DNA of 64,000 nt from Clostridium weizhouense (GTDB lineage: Bacteria > Bacillota > Clostridia > Clostridiales > Clostridiaceae): positions 62,001 through 126,000 of the forward strand of contig NZ_JAHXPT010000011.1 of assembly GCF_019431045.1 (NCBI RefSeq), in the 5' to 3' direction. Of this stretch, positions 54,914 through 64,000 are shown piece by piece. The translations under genes were made by a program, and so were the position numbers. Below the pieces are notes generated by a model. The model had not been told where the DNA came from. It did no database searches and saw only the letters and a list, made by a program, of their open reading frames with translations. Numbering within the stretch: position 1 is the first letter of the stretch; each line of letters starts with the position of its first letter.

Positions 54914-56836
54914 GTGAGAGATAACTTAGTTTATAAAATTTTAAAGAACCATATTGTAGAGGGAGAATTAAAGACTGGTGAACCAATTGCTTTAAAGATT
55001 GATAAGACCTTAACTCAAGATTCAACAGGAACAATGGCATATCTTCAATTAGAAGCTATGGGAATTGATAGAGTTAAAACAAAAAAGTCAGTGGCATTTA
55101 TAGATCATAATATGTTACAACAAGGCTTTGAAAATGCAGATGATCATAAATTTATTCAAACTGTAGCATCAAAATATGGAGTATATTTTTCAAAACCAGG
55201 TAACGGAATATGTCATCAAATTTTCTTAGAAAGATTTGCAACACCTGGAGATACATTAATAGGATCAGATAGCCATACACCTACAGCCGGTGGAGTATGT
55301 ATGCTTGCAATGGGAGCAGGTGGTCTTGATGTTGCTCTTGCAATGGGTGGTGGAGCTTATAATATTAATACTCCAAAGGTAATAAAGATTAATCTTATAG
55401 GAAAATTAAATAAAATGGTTTCGGCGAAAGATATTATTCTTGAAGTTTTAAGAGTATTAACTGTTAAAGGTGGAGTGGGAAAAGTATTTGAGTATGGTGG
55501 AGAGGGTGTAAAAACATTATCAGTACCAGAAAGAGCCACTATAACAAACATGGGAGCAGAACTAGGGGCTACAACTTCAATTTTTCCAAGTGATGAAAGA
55601 ACATTAGAATTTTTAAAAGCTCAACAAAGAGAAGAAGATTGGATAGAGCTTAAACCTGATGAGGATGCATTTTATGATGAAGAAATTACTATTAATTTAA
55701 GTGAATTAACACCTCTTACAGCTAAACCACATAGCCCAGATAATGTAGCAAAGGTTAGTGAGGTTGATGATATTAAGGTAGATCAAGTATTTATAGGAAG
55801 TTGTACTAATTCTTCTTATGAGGATTTAATGAAAGTTGCTAAAATATTAAAAGGAAATAAAGTTCATCCAAATGTTAGTTTAGTAATTGGACCAGGTTCA
55901 AGACAAGTTATGGAGATGATAGCTAGAAATGGTGCTTTAGCAGATATTATAAGTTCAGGTGCCAGAATACTTGAAAACTCTTGTGGACCGTGTATTGGAA
56001 TGGGGCAAGCACCAGGAACTAATGGTATTTCACTTAGAACTGTAAATAGAAATTTCTATGGCAGAAGTGGGACATTATCAGGTCAAATATATATAGTAAG
56101 TCCAGAGACTGCTGCTGTTTCTGCTATTAAAGGCATATTATCTGATCCAAGAGAAATGGAAGTAGATATAAAGATAGATATGCCTGATAAATTTTTAATA
56201 GATGATTCTATGATTTTAGAACCTGCTACAATGAATCAAGAAGTTGAGGTTGTTAGGGGTCCTAATATTAAGCCATTTCCAATAGGGAAAGAATTAAGCA
56301 ACGAGATTAATGGAAAAGTATTAATAAAACTTGAGGATAATATCACAACAGATCATATTATGCCATCAAATTCTAAATTATTGCCATTTAGATCCAATAT
56401 TCCATATCTTTCGGAATTCTGTTTTAATACAGTAGATACAGAATTCCCTAAAAGAGCTAAAGAGTATGGTGGTGGATTTATAGTAGCAGGTGAAAACTAT
56501 GGTCAAGGTTCTAGTAGAGAACATGCGGCTTTAGCACCTTTATATTTAGGGATAAGAGCAGTTATTGCTAAATCATTTGCTAGAATTCATAAGGCTAATT
56601 TAATAAATAATGGAATATTACCATTAGAATTTAAAACTATAGAAGATTATGATAATATTGATTTAACAGATGATTTAAAAATTGAAAATATACAAAAATC
56701 ATTAGATGAGGGAATAGTAAACATTAAAAATTTAACTAAAGGATATGAATTTAAAGTATTAGTAGAATTAACTAAGAAGGAAATAGAAGTTATTAAAGTC
56801 GGTGGAAGATTAAATTATGTAAAATTAAATATTTAG
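54914..56836 (+). CDS. Aconitate hydratase
   Basis: Aconitase interconverts citrate and isocitrate, or acts on homocitrate analogues. The 640-residue protein has the cluster cysteines in [11 protein letters not shown] and [13 protein letters not shown], plus [17 protein letters not shown] near the N-terminus, and the swivel domain with [17 protein letters not shown] near the C-terminus. This single-chain form is shorter than AcnA (about 890), as in other clostridia. GTG start with AGGGGGA. It follows the homocitrate/citrate synthase-like gene on the same strand. No isocitrate dehydrogenase gene follows here, although that neighbour is known in some clostridia. Confidence 0.92.
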   Translation: MRDNLVYKILKNHIVEGELKTGEPIALKIDKTLTQDSTGTMAYLQLEAMGIDRVKTKKSVAFIDHNMLQQGFENADDHKFIQTVASKYGVYFSKPGNGICHQIFLERFATPGDTLIGSDSHTPTAGGVCMLAMGAGGLDVALAMGGGAYNINTPKVIKINLIGKLNKMVSAKDIILEVLRVLTVKGGVGKVFEYGGEGVKTLSVPERATITNMGAELGATTSIFPSDERTLEFLKAQQREEDWIELKPDEDAFYDEEITINLSELTPLTAKPHSPDNVAKVSEVDDIKVDQVFIGSCTNSSYEDLMKVAKILKGNKVHPNVSLVIGPGSRQVMEMIARNGALADIISSGARILENSCGPCIGMGQAPGTNGISLRTVNRNFYGRSGTLSGQIYIVSPETAAVSAIKGILSDPREMEVDIKIDMPDKFLIDDSMILEPATMNQEVEVVRGPNIKPFPIGKELSNEINGKVLIKLEDNITTDHIMPSNSKLLPFRSNIPYLSEFCFNTVDTEFPKRAKEYGGGFIVAGENYGQGSSREHAALAPLYLGIRAVIAKSFARIHKANLINNGILPLEFKTIEDYDNIDLTDDLKIENIQKSLDEGIVNIKNLTKGYEFKVLVELTKKEIEVIKVGGRLNYVKLNI

Positions 56837-56850
56837 TTAGTATAATTAGA

Positions 56851-56897
56851 AAAATAGTACAGAATTTGTTTTAATATAAATTTTGTACTATTTTTTT
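56851..56897 (+). terminator. Terminator after aconitase
   Basis: The arms 56851-56867 and 56878-56894 pair with one mismatch; a T run follows. Confidence 0.85.
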
Positions 56898-57063
56898 ATA
56901 AAAATATATTTTATATAGTCATTTATATAAAATAGGTCTTATATATGATAAAATATGGATATAAAACATATTTATTACAAAAATAAGGATATATCTATAT
57001 AGGTTTATACATTATAATGAAAGATCTTAAATTAATATAAAATATTTTTAGGTAGGGGAATAT

Positions 57064-59331
57064 ATGAATAATAAAAAGAAAAATATTCTTAAGTTTGCAT
57101 TCATAATTATAATAATTTTATTGTTAATAGTAAGTGGACTTTTAATATGTATAAAAGATGTGAAAAATTTATTAGTTCAGGGTGATAAAACAATTATTAC
57201 AGGTGTCTCTAATAAAAATGCAGTAGTTATAAATGATAAAATAAATGAAACATTTGAATATATGAAATGTATAACTAATTGTTTTGAAAAAAGAAATATA
57301 GAAGATACATCTTCAATGTTAAATTTTTTAAAATTAGAAACTAAAATTAATTCTTTTTCTAAAATGGGAATCATAAATTCTAATGGTATTTTGAAGTCAA
57401 CAGATGGTTTAAGTTTAAATTTATCAAATGAAGATTATTTTAAAAAAGCTATGAACGGAGAAACAACAGTATCTAAAGGTATATTTGATAATACAAGCGG
57501 TAAAATGATTTTTATATATGTTATGCCAATAAAAGATAATGAAGTTATCAAAGAGGCATTATATGCAACTGTATCTTGTGAAAAAATCCAAAATATATTG
57601 TTATCAACAGATGATTTTAATGGAAATATAGAATCATGTATAATTGATAAGTATGGAAATGTAATAGTAGAAGCAAAGGATTCTGAAAATTTATTAGAAT
57701 GGGAAAATGTTTTTGAAAATCAAAAGGTCAATAAAATAGATAGTCAATATGAGAAGGAATTATATAATGCTAGAACTGATTTAGAATATGGAATAAATGG
57801 ATGTAGATGTATAAAAATAAACAACATAAATCATATTTTCGCATATTCAAAAATAGATAATTTAAAAGATCATTATATATTAACAAAAGTGGAGTCATCG
57901 GTAATTAATAATAGAGAAAATCATATAAAACTTATGGTTGTTATTTTTGGAATATTTATATCAATAATATTTTTAGGGTTAATTTTTTATATACAAAGGT
58001 ATAGAAATAAAAAAGAAAAATTAATAAAAGATATTGCATTCGTTGATAATATTACTGGTGGAAAAACATTAATGAAATTTAAAATAGATGTTAAAGAAAG
58101 ATTATTAAATAGTAAAGATAAAGAATATGCTTTGGTTGAATTTGACATTTGTAAGTTTAAAATTATTAATGATATATGGGGATATAACACAGGAAACTTG
58201 TTACTAAAGCATATATCAGAAGTGTTAGAAAAGAAATTATCTAATAGAGATATATTTTGTAGAGCGAGAGATGATTTATTTATAGCATTATTAATATATA
58301 AAAATAATAATCAAATGTTAGAAAAAATTAAAAGATTAGATAAGGATATACGATATTTTGAAACAGAAACAAAAGAAATTCCTAACTTTAATTTATCTTA
58401 TGGAGTATATGTTATAGATGGATTAGAAAATGATATAAATAAAATGATAGATAATGCATCATTTGCAAGAGAAATTTCTAAGAAAGACTGCAACCAAACA
58501 ATAGCATTCTATGATAGTAATTTACAAAGCAAATTAATAGAACAAAAGCAAATCGAAGATATTATGTATAATGCTTTAAATAATAATGAATTTGAAGTAT
58601 ATTTACAACCGAAATATGATATAAATTTAGAAATTTGTGTTGGCGCAGAGGCACTTGTTAGATGGAATAATCCGGGAAAAGGAATAATAAGTCCTGTGAA
58701 TTTTATTCCTTTATTTGAGAAAAATGGATTTATAGTTAATTTAGATATGTTTATTTTTGAACAAGTTTGTGTAAGGTTAAATGAATGGAAAAAAAGAGAG
58801 GTTAAATTAGTCCCTATATCAGTAAATATATCTAGAGTAAATCTAAAGAATGTTGAATATTTTATCAAAAATATTAAATTTATATTTAATAAATATGATA
58901 TACCACCTAATTTAATAGAAATAGAAATTACAGAAAGTGCAATCTTTGATGATTATAATAATATAATGCAAGCATTATCTAAACTACAAAAAATAGGATT
59001 TAGTATTTCATTAGATGATTTTGGAACAGGACTTTCTTCGCTTAATATCTTAAAAGATTTGCCTATTGATATAATAAAACTTGATAGAGAGTTTTTGAAT
59101 AGTAAAGACAGTTCAAAAAAAGGAGAAATAGTTATATCGAATATAGTTAGGATGGTTAATGAGTTAGACTTAACTGTAATTTGTGAAGGTGTAGAAACTT
59201 ATGAACAAGCTGAATTTTTAAGTAGAGTAGGATGCAGTAGGGCTCAAGGGTATTTATACGCAAAACCAATGCCTATAAAAGATTTTGAAGAAAGTGAACT
59301 ATTATTTAAAGAAGTTACAGTCAAAAAGTAA
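57064..59331 (+). CDS. Membrane-bound c-di-GMP phosphodiesterase (Cache, degenerate GGDEF, EAL)
   Basis: A transmembrane helix (about 10-30), an outside Cache-like sensor (about 35-280) and a second helix (about 288-312) lead into a GGDEF-like domain and an EAL domain. The cyclase motif is RDDLF in place of GGDEF (about 402-406), so cyclase activity is very unlikely. The EAL domain is intact: AEALVRWNN (about 528), IEIEITESA, SLDDFGTGLSSL, IIKLDREF, CEGVET and AQGYLYAKPM. The protein should hydrolyse c-di-GMP in response to an outside ligand. Length of 755 is normal. AGGTAGGGG precedes the ATG. No c-di-GMP riboswitch was seen nearby. Confidence 0.92.
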   Translation: MNNKKKNILKFAFIIIIILLLIVSGLLICIKDVKNLLVQGDKTIITGVSNKNAVVINDKINETFEYMKCITNCFEKRNIEDTSSMLNFLKLETKINSFSKMGIINSNGILKSTDGLSLNLSNEDYFKKAMNGETTVSKGIFDNTSGKMIFIYVMPIKDNEVIKEALYATVSCEKIQNILLSTDDFNGNIESCIIDKYGNVIVEAKDSENLLEWENVFENQKVNKIDSQYEKELYNARTDLEYGINGCRCIKINNINHIFAYSKIDNLKDHYILTKVESSVINNRENHIKLMVVIFGIFISIIFLGLIFYIQRYRNKKEKLIKDIAFVDNITGGKTLMKFKIDVKERLLNSKDKEYALVEFDICKFKIINDIWGYNTGNLLLKHISEVLEKKLSNRDIFCRARDDLFIALLIYKNNNQMLEKIKRLDKDIRYFETETKEIPNFNLSYGVYVIDGLENDINKMIDNASFAREISKKDCNQTIAFYDSNLQSKLIEQKQIEDIMYNALNNNEFEVYLQPKYDINLEICVGAEALVRWNNPGKGIISPVNFIPLFEKNGFIVNLDMFIFEQVCVRLNEWKKREVKLVPISVNISRVNLKNVEYFIKNIKFIFNKYDIPPNLIEIEITESAIFDDYNNIMQALSKLQKIGFSISLDDFGTGLSSLNILKDLPIDIIKLDREFLNSKDSSKKGEIVISNIVRMVNELDLTVICEGVETYEQAEFLSRVGCSRAQGYLYAKPMPIKDFEESELLFKEVTVKK

Positions 59332-59364
59332 TGATAAAGTAAGTTTGTTTATTTTATATCTAAT

Positions 59365-59435
59365 ATAAGCTAATCTTATAAGAATGTTATAAAATGTACT
59401 AATTTAAATTTTATAACATTCTTATTTTAGCTTAT
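59365..59435 (+). terminator. Long hairpin after the EAL gene
   Basis: Inner arms 59380-59395 and 59408-59423 are perfect; outer arms ATAAGCTAA and TTAGCTTAT extend it. A repeat-family copy (GGTATATTCAAAAAATGATA) begins at 59454. Confidence 0.75.
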
Positions 59436-59618
59436 AATTAAAAATATAAAGTTAGGTATATTCAAAAAATGATATACCCATATGTTCATCTATTTAAGCT
59501 ATTATTTTACATAGCTTATCAAACATTTTTATTATTTATCATACTTTAAATGAAGGTTGATATTATTTTAAATTATAGGTTTATTATATATAACAAATTA
59601 AGAGGAAGTGATTTTGTT

Positions 59619-60128
59619 TTGAAAAAAACTATAAGATTATCAGGCATTGCTTATGAAAGTTTAGTAAATGGTCCAGGAATGAGAAGAGTATTTTTTTCTC
59701 AAGGCTGTAAACATAATTGTAAAGGATGTTTTAACCCTGATACTCATGATTTTAATGGAGGAGAAGAAAAAGATATAGATTTATTAATACAAGATGTATT
59801 AGATAATCCAATGATCAAAGGAATAACATTTAGTGGAGGAGATCCTTTTGAAAGAGCAGAAGAATTTTCATATATGGCAAAGGAATTCAAAAAGAATAAT
59901 AAAAATATATGGTGTTATACAGGATATACTTTTGAATACATAATAGAAAATTTAGAATTAAGAAATGGTTGGAAAGAATTAATAAGTAATATAGATGTTT
60001 TAGTAGATGGAAAATTCGAGGAAGATAAAAAGGAGGATGGTTTAAAGTTTAGAGGTTCATCAAATCAAAGAATAATAGATGTAAAAGAAAGTCTTAAATG
60101 TGGATATATAGTAGGGTTTAATTTATAA
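59619..60128 (+). CDS. nrdG: Anaerobic ribonucleotide reductase activating protein
   Basis: NrdG is the radical-SAM activase that generates the glycyl radical in NrdD. The cluster motif is CKHNCKGC (Cys30, 34, 37 with the chosen start). Other marks are GIAYESLVNGPGMRRVFF, ITFSGGDPF and VDVLVDGKFE. The frame is open from 59550; TTG 59619 gives the usual size (169 residues, MKKTIRLSG), with GAGGAAGTG upstream at somewhat long spacing. nrdD lies 6.4 kb upstream with three unrelated genes between, so nrdDG is split. It has its own terminator. Confidence 0.92.
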   Translation: MKKTIRLSGIAYESLVNGPGMRRVFFSQGCKHNCKGCFNPDTHDFNGGEEKDIDLLIQDVLDNPMIKGITFSGGDPFERAEEFSYMAKEFKKNNKNIWCYTGYTFEYIIENLELRNGWKELISNIDVLVDGKFEEDKKEDGLKFRGSSNQRIIDVKESLKCGYIVGFNL

Positions 60129-60130
60129 AG

Positions 60131-60166
60131 AAAAACTCTCTACATTATAAGTAGAGAGTTTTCTTT
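60131..60166 (+). terminator. Terminator after nrdG
   Basis: AAAACTCTCTAC (60132) pairs with GTAGAGAGTTTT (60151), followed by T-rich sequence. Confidence 0.9.
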
Positions 60167-60498
60167 GTAAATAAATAATTTATCTTTAGAATAGCTTATA
60201 GGCACTATTCTAAATTAAGGGGACTAATGATTATTATGATATTGTGGCTACATTCATATTATGGACAAGCGAAAAAATTTTATACATACTTATTAAAAAA
60301 ATTTATTTTTAATAAGTTTTATAATAAAGATAGATTTTTAGTTAGTTTATAAAAGTAATATAAAATTAAAGAATAATTTATATTAAAAATAAGTTTATAA
60401 TAGTAGATATAAATAAATTTCTTAATATATTATTTTAGTTATAAATAGTATGTAAATAAGATTTTTATAATATTAGATATTAAATAGGAGGGGTATTA
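60167..60498 (+). other. Intergenic region before the GH16 gene
   Basis: Contains the inverted repeat TTAGAATAG with CTATTCTAA (60186-60214), another hairpin at about 60289-60318, and a possible 41-codon reading frame at 60227-60352. Otherwise AT-rich with no recognised element. The promoter of the GH16 gene should lie in the 3' part. Confidence 0.5.
60227..60352 (+). CDS. Possible small protein (41 residues)
   Basis: A short frame starting ATG 60227 after AAGGGGACTA, a good ribosome site. The product has a hydrophobic start (MIIMILWLHSYYG) and a basic end rich in Lys, Phe and Tyr. It could be a small membrane peptide or chance. A hairpin lies within it (60289-60318). No family is recognised. 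Confidence 0.25.
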   Translation: MIIMILWLHSYYGQAKKFYTYLLKKFIFNKFYNKDRFLVSL

Positions 60499-61626
60499 AT
60501 GAGATATATTAAAAATATATCAGCTTTAATTGCATTAACTTTGATTATAAATTTAAGTATAGTATTTTCTAATGTAAGTGCAAATGAAGTAGATTCAAAT
60601 GAGTGGAAACTTGTATGGAGTGATGAATTTAATGATAGAAATGTAAATACTTCGAATTGGACATATGACATAGATGGTCATGGATGGGGGAATAATGAGC
60701 TTCAATATTATACAGACAGAGAAGAAAATGCACGGATTGAAGATGGTAATCTTGTTATTCAAGCTAAAAAAGAAGACTTCAATGGAAGTAAATATACTTC
60801 TGCACGATTAAAATCAGAGGGATTACAAGAATTTACTTATGGAAAAATAGAAGCAAGAATTAAACTTCCATCAGATAAAGGTCTATGGCCTGCTTTTTGG
60901 ATGTTAGGAGCAAATATGTCTTCTGTTAAATGGCCTAATTGCGGTGAAATAGATATTATGGAACATGTAAATACTGAAAATAAAATTTATGGAACTCTTC
61001 ATTGGAATGATAAAGGAGCACAGTCTTTTGGTAATAAATTTGAAGTTGATGTAACAGAGTATCATACTTATTCAATTGAGTGGAATCCAAATACTATTAA
61101 GTGGTTTGTAGATGGTGTACAATATGAAGAATTAAGTATTGCAAATAATATTACTGGTAATGATGAATTCCATAAACCATTTTTTATATTATTAAATTTA
61201 GCTGTTGGTGGAAATTGGCCACAAGATCCAGATTTATCTACAAATTTTCCAGCTAAAATGTATGTAGATTATGTCCGTGTTTATAAAAATGTAAATGATA
61301 ATTTAATAGAACATAAAACAAGAAATGGATGGTTTAAAGATAAAAAAAATCAATGTCAGTATTATTTAGATGATAATTCAACTCCAGTTAAAGGATGGGT
61401 ATATAATAATAATAATTGGTATTACTTAGATAATGAATGCAAAATGAGAACAGGTTGGATTAACCCTAATACAGACTGGTATTATTTAAATGATTCAGGA
61501 GAGATGCAAACTGGATGGCAAAAATGTGATGGAAAATTGTATTATTTTGATAATAACGGAGCTATGTTAAAAAATACAATTATTCAAGGACGTAAATTAG
61601 GAACTGATGGAAATGTTATTGAATAA
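60499..61626 (+). CDS. Secreted GH16 beta-glucanase with cell-wall-binding repeats
   Basis: A signal peptide covers about residues 1-29 (hydrophobic core, cut near VSANE). The GH16 domain (about 35-270) has the catalytic motif GEIDIMEHV with Glu150, Asp152 and Glu155, plus ELQYYTDREENARIEDGNLVI and WPAFWMLG; this fits laminarinase (beta-1,3) or lichenase activity. The C-terminus (about 285-375) has about four choline-binding-type repeats (GWVYNNNNWYYLDNECKM, GWINPNTDWYYLNDSGEM, GWQKCDGKLYYFDNNGAM), which should hold it on the cell surface. The next two genes are a LacI regulator and an alpha-glucosidase. AGGAGGGG precedes the ATG. Confidence 0.92.
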   Translation: MRYIKNISALIALTLIINLSIVFSNVSANEVDSNEWKLVWSDEFNDRNVNTSNWTYDIDGHGWGNNELQYYTDREENARIEDGNLVIQAKKEDFNGSKYTSARLKSEGLQEFTYGKIEARIKLPSDKGLWPAFWMLGANMSSVKWPNCGEIDIMEHVNTENKIYGTLHWNDKGAQSFGNKFEVDVTEYHTYSIEWNPNTIKWFVDGVQYEELSIANNITGNDEFHKPFFILLNLAVGGNWPQDPDLSTNFPAKMYVDYVRVYKNVNDNLIEHKTRNGWFKDKKNQCQYYLDDNSTPVKGWVYNNNNWYYLDNECKMRTGWINPNTDWYYLNDSGEMQTGWQKCDGKLYYFDNNGAMLKNTIIQGRKLGTDGNVIE

Positions 61627-61659
61627 TATTTATAAATTAAAAATATTTTAATAGGTAGG

Positions 61660-61713
61660 CATTAAAGTCTAAGTGAATGAATATAATATATCACTTAGAC
61701 TTTAATGTTTTTT
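61660..61713 (+). terminator. Terminator after the GH16 gene
   Basis: Perfect 17-bp arms (61660-61676 with 61691-61707), followed by a T run. Confidence 0.9.
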
Positions 61714-61772
61714 TATTATAAAGTGAATATTGATATATATATTTAAATATGTTATCGTATACTTGAGTAATC

Positions 61773-61780
61773 GGTTAACC
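61773..61780. promoter_or_regulatory. LacI-type operator before the regulator gene
   Basis: The palindrome GGTTAACC in context AATCGGTTAACCTAAA lies 22 bp before the regulator's start codon. The same core occurs at 62839-62846 before the glucosidase, so autoregulation is likely. Confidence 0.65.
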
Positions 61781-61802
61781 TAAATATAAAAGGAGTATTA
61801 AG

Positions 61803-62807
61803 ATGACACCAACTATAAAAGATGTAGCAAAATTATCCAATGTATCTGTTGCTACAGTATCAAGAATTTTAAATAATCTTGGAGGATATTCTGAAGAAAC
61901 TAGAATACAAGTTCTAAAAGTAGTTAACGAAATTGGATATAAAAGAAATGCAATTGCAAGATCACTGTCAACAAATACGACTAGAACTATAGGAGTAATT
62001 ATACCAGATGTATCTACAAATTTTGATGGAGAAATTATTCGTGGAATAGAAGATTCAGCACGTAATAATAATTATAGTGTTATACTTTGTAATACAGGTT
62101 CAGAAGGTATTAGGACTTTGGAATATTTAAGAATAGTAGAAGAAAGAAAGTTAGATGCTGTCATCATTGTAAGTATACAAATACTAGATGAATATTATAA
62201 AGTTTTAAATAAAATGAATATTCCATATATATTAATTTCAACAAAGTCATTTAATTATGATATGCCTTATATAAAAGTAGATGATATATCAGCATCATAT
62301 GCTGCAACTAAATATTTATTAGATAGAGGACATAAAAATATAGCTATGATTAGTGGCACAAAGAAAGATCCTATAGCAGGATGGCCAAGAGTTCAAGGAT
62401 ACATAAATGCACTTTTAGACTATGGAATAAAGTTAGATGACGAACTTATTGTATATGGAGATTTTTCTTATAAAAGTGGTATTGAATGCATGAATATTTT
62501 GTTAAATAAAAAAAAGAAATTTACGGCTATATTTGTAGCAAGTGATGATATGGCAGTAGGAGTTTTAAATGTAGCATATAGAGAAAGTATTAGAATACCA
62601 GAAGATCTATCGGTTATTGGATATGATAATACTAAGATTGCGATAATGTCCATACCACCATTAACAACATTATCACAACCATTATATGAAATGGGATGTA
62701 AAGCATTCAATGAAATTTTAAATATGTTAAATGGAAAAGAGTCTAAAAGGGAAATAATTATGCAGCATAATATTGTTGAAAGAGAAACAGTAAAATGGTT
62801 AAAATAA
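61803..62807 (+). CDS. LacI-family regulator of the glucoside cluster
   Basis: The HTH is PTIKDVAKLSNVSVATVSRILN (residues 3-24), with the hinge YKRNAIARSLSTNTTRTIGV, then an effector domain (about 60-330; IPDVSTNFDGEIIRGIEDSA, VIGYDNTKIAIMSIPPLTTLSQP). It is distinct from the LacI protein at 18396. Matching GGTTAACC palindromes lie before this gene and before the alpha-glucosidase, so it probably represses both and responds to a malto- or isomalto-oligosaccharide, which is inferred from the neighbour. AAAGGAG precedes the ATG. Confidence 0.9.
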   Translation: MTPTIKDVAKLSNVSVATVSRILNNLGGYSEETRIQVLKVVNEIGYKRNAIARSLSTNTTRTIGVIIPDVSTNFDGEIIRGIEDSARNNNYSVILCNTGSEGIRTLEYLRIVEERKLDAVIIVSIQILDEYYKVLNKMNIPYILISTKSFNYDMPYIKVDDISASYAATKYLLDRGHKNIAMISGTKKDPIAGWPRVQGYINALLDYGIKLDDELIVYGDFSYKSGIECMNILLNKKKKFTAIFVASDDMAVGVLNVAYRESIRIPEDLSVIGYDNTKIAIMSIPPLTTLSQPLYEMGCKAFNEILNMLNGKESKREIIMQHNIVERETVKWLK

Positions 62808-62820
62808 AAACCATTTTATT
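62793..62820 (+). terminator. Terminator overlapping the regulator's stop codon
   Basis: AAAATGGTT (62793) pairs with AACCATTTT, then a T run; weak and AT-rich. Confidence 0.6.
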
Positions 62821-62838
62821 TTTCAGATTTACGTAAAC

Positions 62839-62846
62839 GGTTAACC
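62839..62846. promoter_or_regulatory. LacI-type operator before the GH13 gene
   Basis: GGTTAACC in context TAAACGGTTAACCTAAT, 43 bp before the glucosidase ATG, matching the copy at 61773. Confidence 0.65.
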
Positions 62847-62870
62847 TAATACATAGTTTATTTATTTTAA

Positions 62871-64000
<1,130 letters not shown>

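Overview
The window is A+T-rich DNA from a spore-forming, anaerobic Gram-positive bacterium, best read as Clostridium sensu stricto. The evidence is a Csp-type protease next to the cortex-lytic enzyme sleC, the spore maturation pair spmA-spmB, an anaerobic ribonucleotide reductase with its activase, several radical-SAM and ferredoxin proteins, T-box and riboswitch leaders typical of Firmicutes, strong purine-rich ribosome binding sites and frequent TTG/GTG starts. No phage, transposase, CRISPR array, rRNA or tRNA was seen. Most of the window is chromosomal core, and the species cannot be fixed from sequence alone.

Layout. 1-2.0 kb: end of a subtilisin-like Csp protease and sleC (spore germination). 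2.2-5.6 kb: a PflX-type radical-SAM protein and a YkvI transporter on the minus strand, then a lipoprotein. 5.8-9.3 kb: a TIGR01212 radical-SAM protein, ComB-like phosphatase, nucleotidyltransferase and TrmB-like regulator. 9.4-14.8 kb: an RlmI-like methyltransferase, a BFD-like [2Fe-2S] protein, a secreted nucleotidase and a YibE/F membrane protein. 14.8-21 kb: T-box-controlled ileS, a LacI regulator and a MATE exporter. 21-24.7 kb: spmAB, a phasin-like helical protein and an ABC1/UbiB kinase. 24.7-29.3 kb: a lysine riboswitch with an NhaC-type transporter, aminopeptidase P and a half-length FUSC protein. 29.4-34.7 kb: a glycerol/dihydroxyacetone module (sigma-54 activator, a sigma-54 promoter, glpF, dhaK, dhaL, dhaM). 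35.1-39.3 kb: T-box-controlled metG, a 160-bp nested palindromic element, and a second, structurally different MetRS.

39.5-43.2 kb is the conserved tatD-yabE-rnmV-ksgA order. 43.3-48.2 kb holds two unknown proteins, lgt, a lipoprotein, an Mrp ATPase and a ferredoxin. 48.2-50.9 kb (minus strand) has thiT under a TPP riboswitch, a small unknown gene, and degV-padR behind two overlapping perfect palindromes. 51-60.1 kb has nrdD with a near-consensus NrdR box, a homocitrate/Re-citrate synthase-like gene with aconitase, a degenerate-GGDEF/EAL phosphodiesterase and nrdG. 60.5-64 kb is a glucan-use cluster: a secreted GH16 enzyme, a LacI regulator with matching GGTTAACC operators before itself and before the next gene, and a GH13 alpha-glucosidase cut by the window edge.

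The least explained structures are the dispersed palindromic repeat family (consensus start AGGCATATTCAAAAAATAAT), of which the 160-bp element is the longest member, and the second MetRS next to it. Many starts given here are downstream of the longest possible reading frame because a clear ribosome binding site sits inside the extension.
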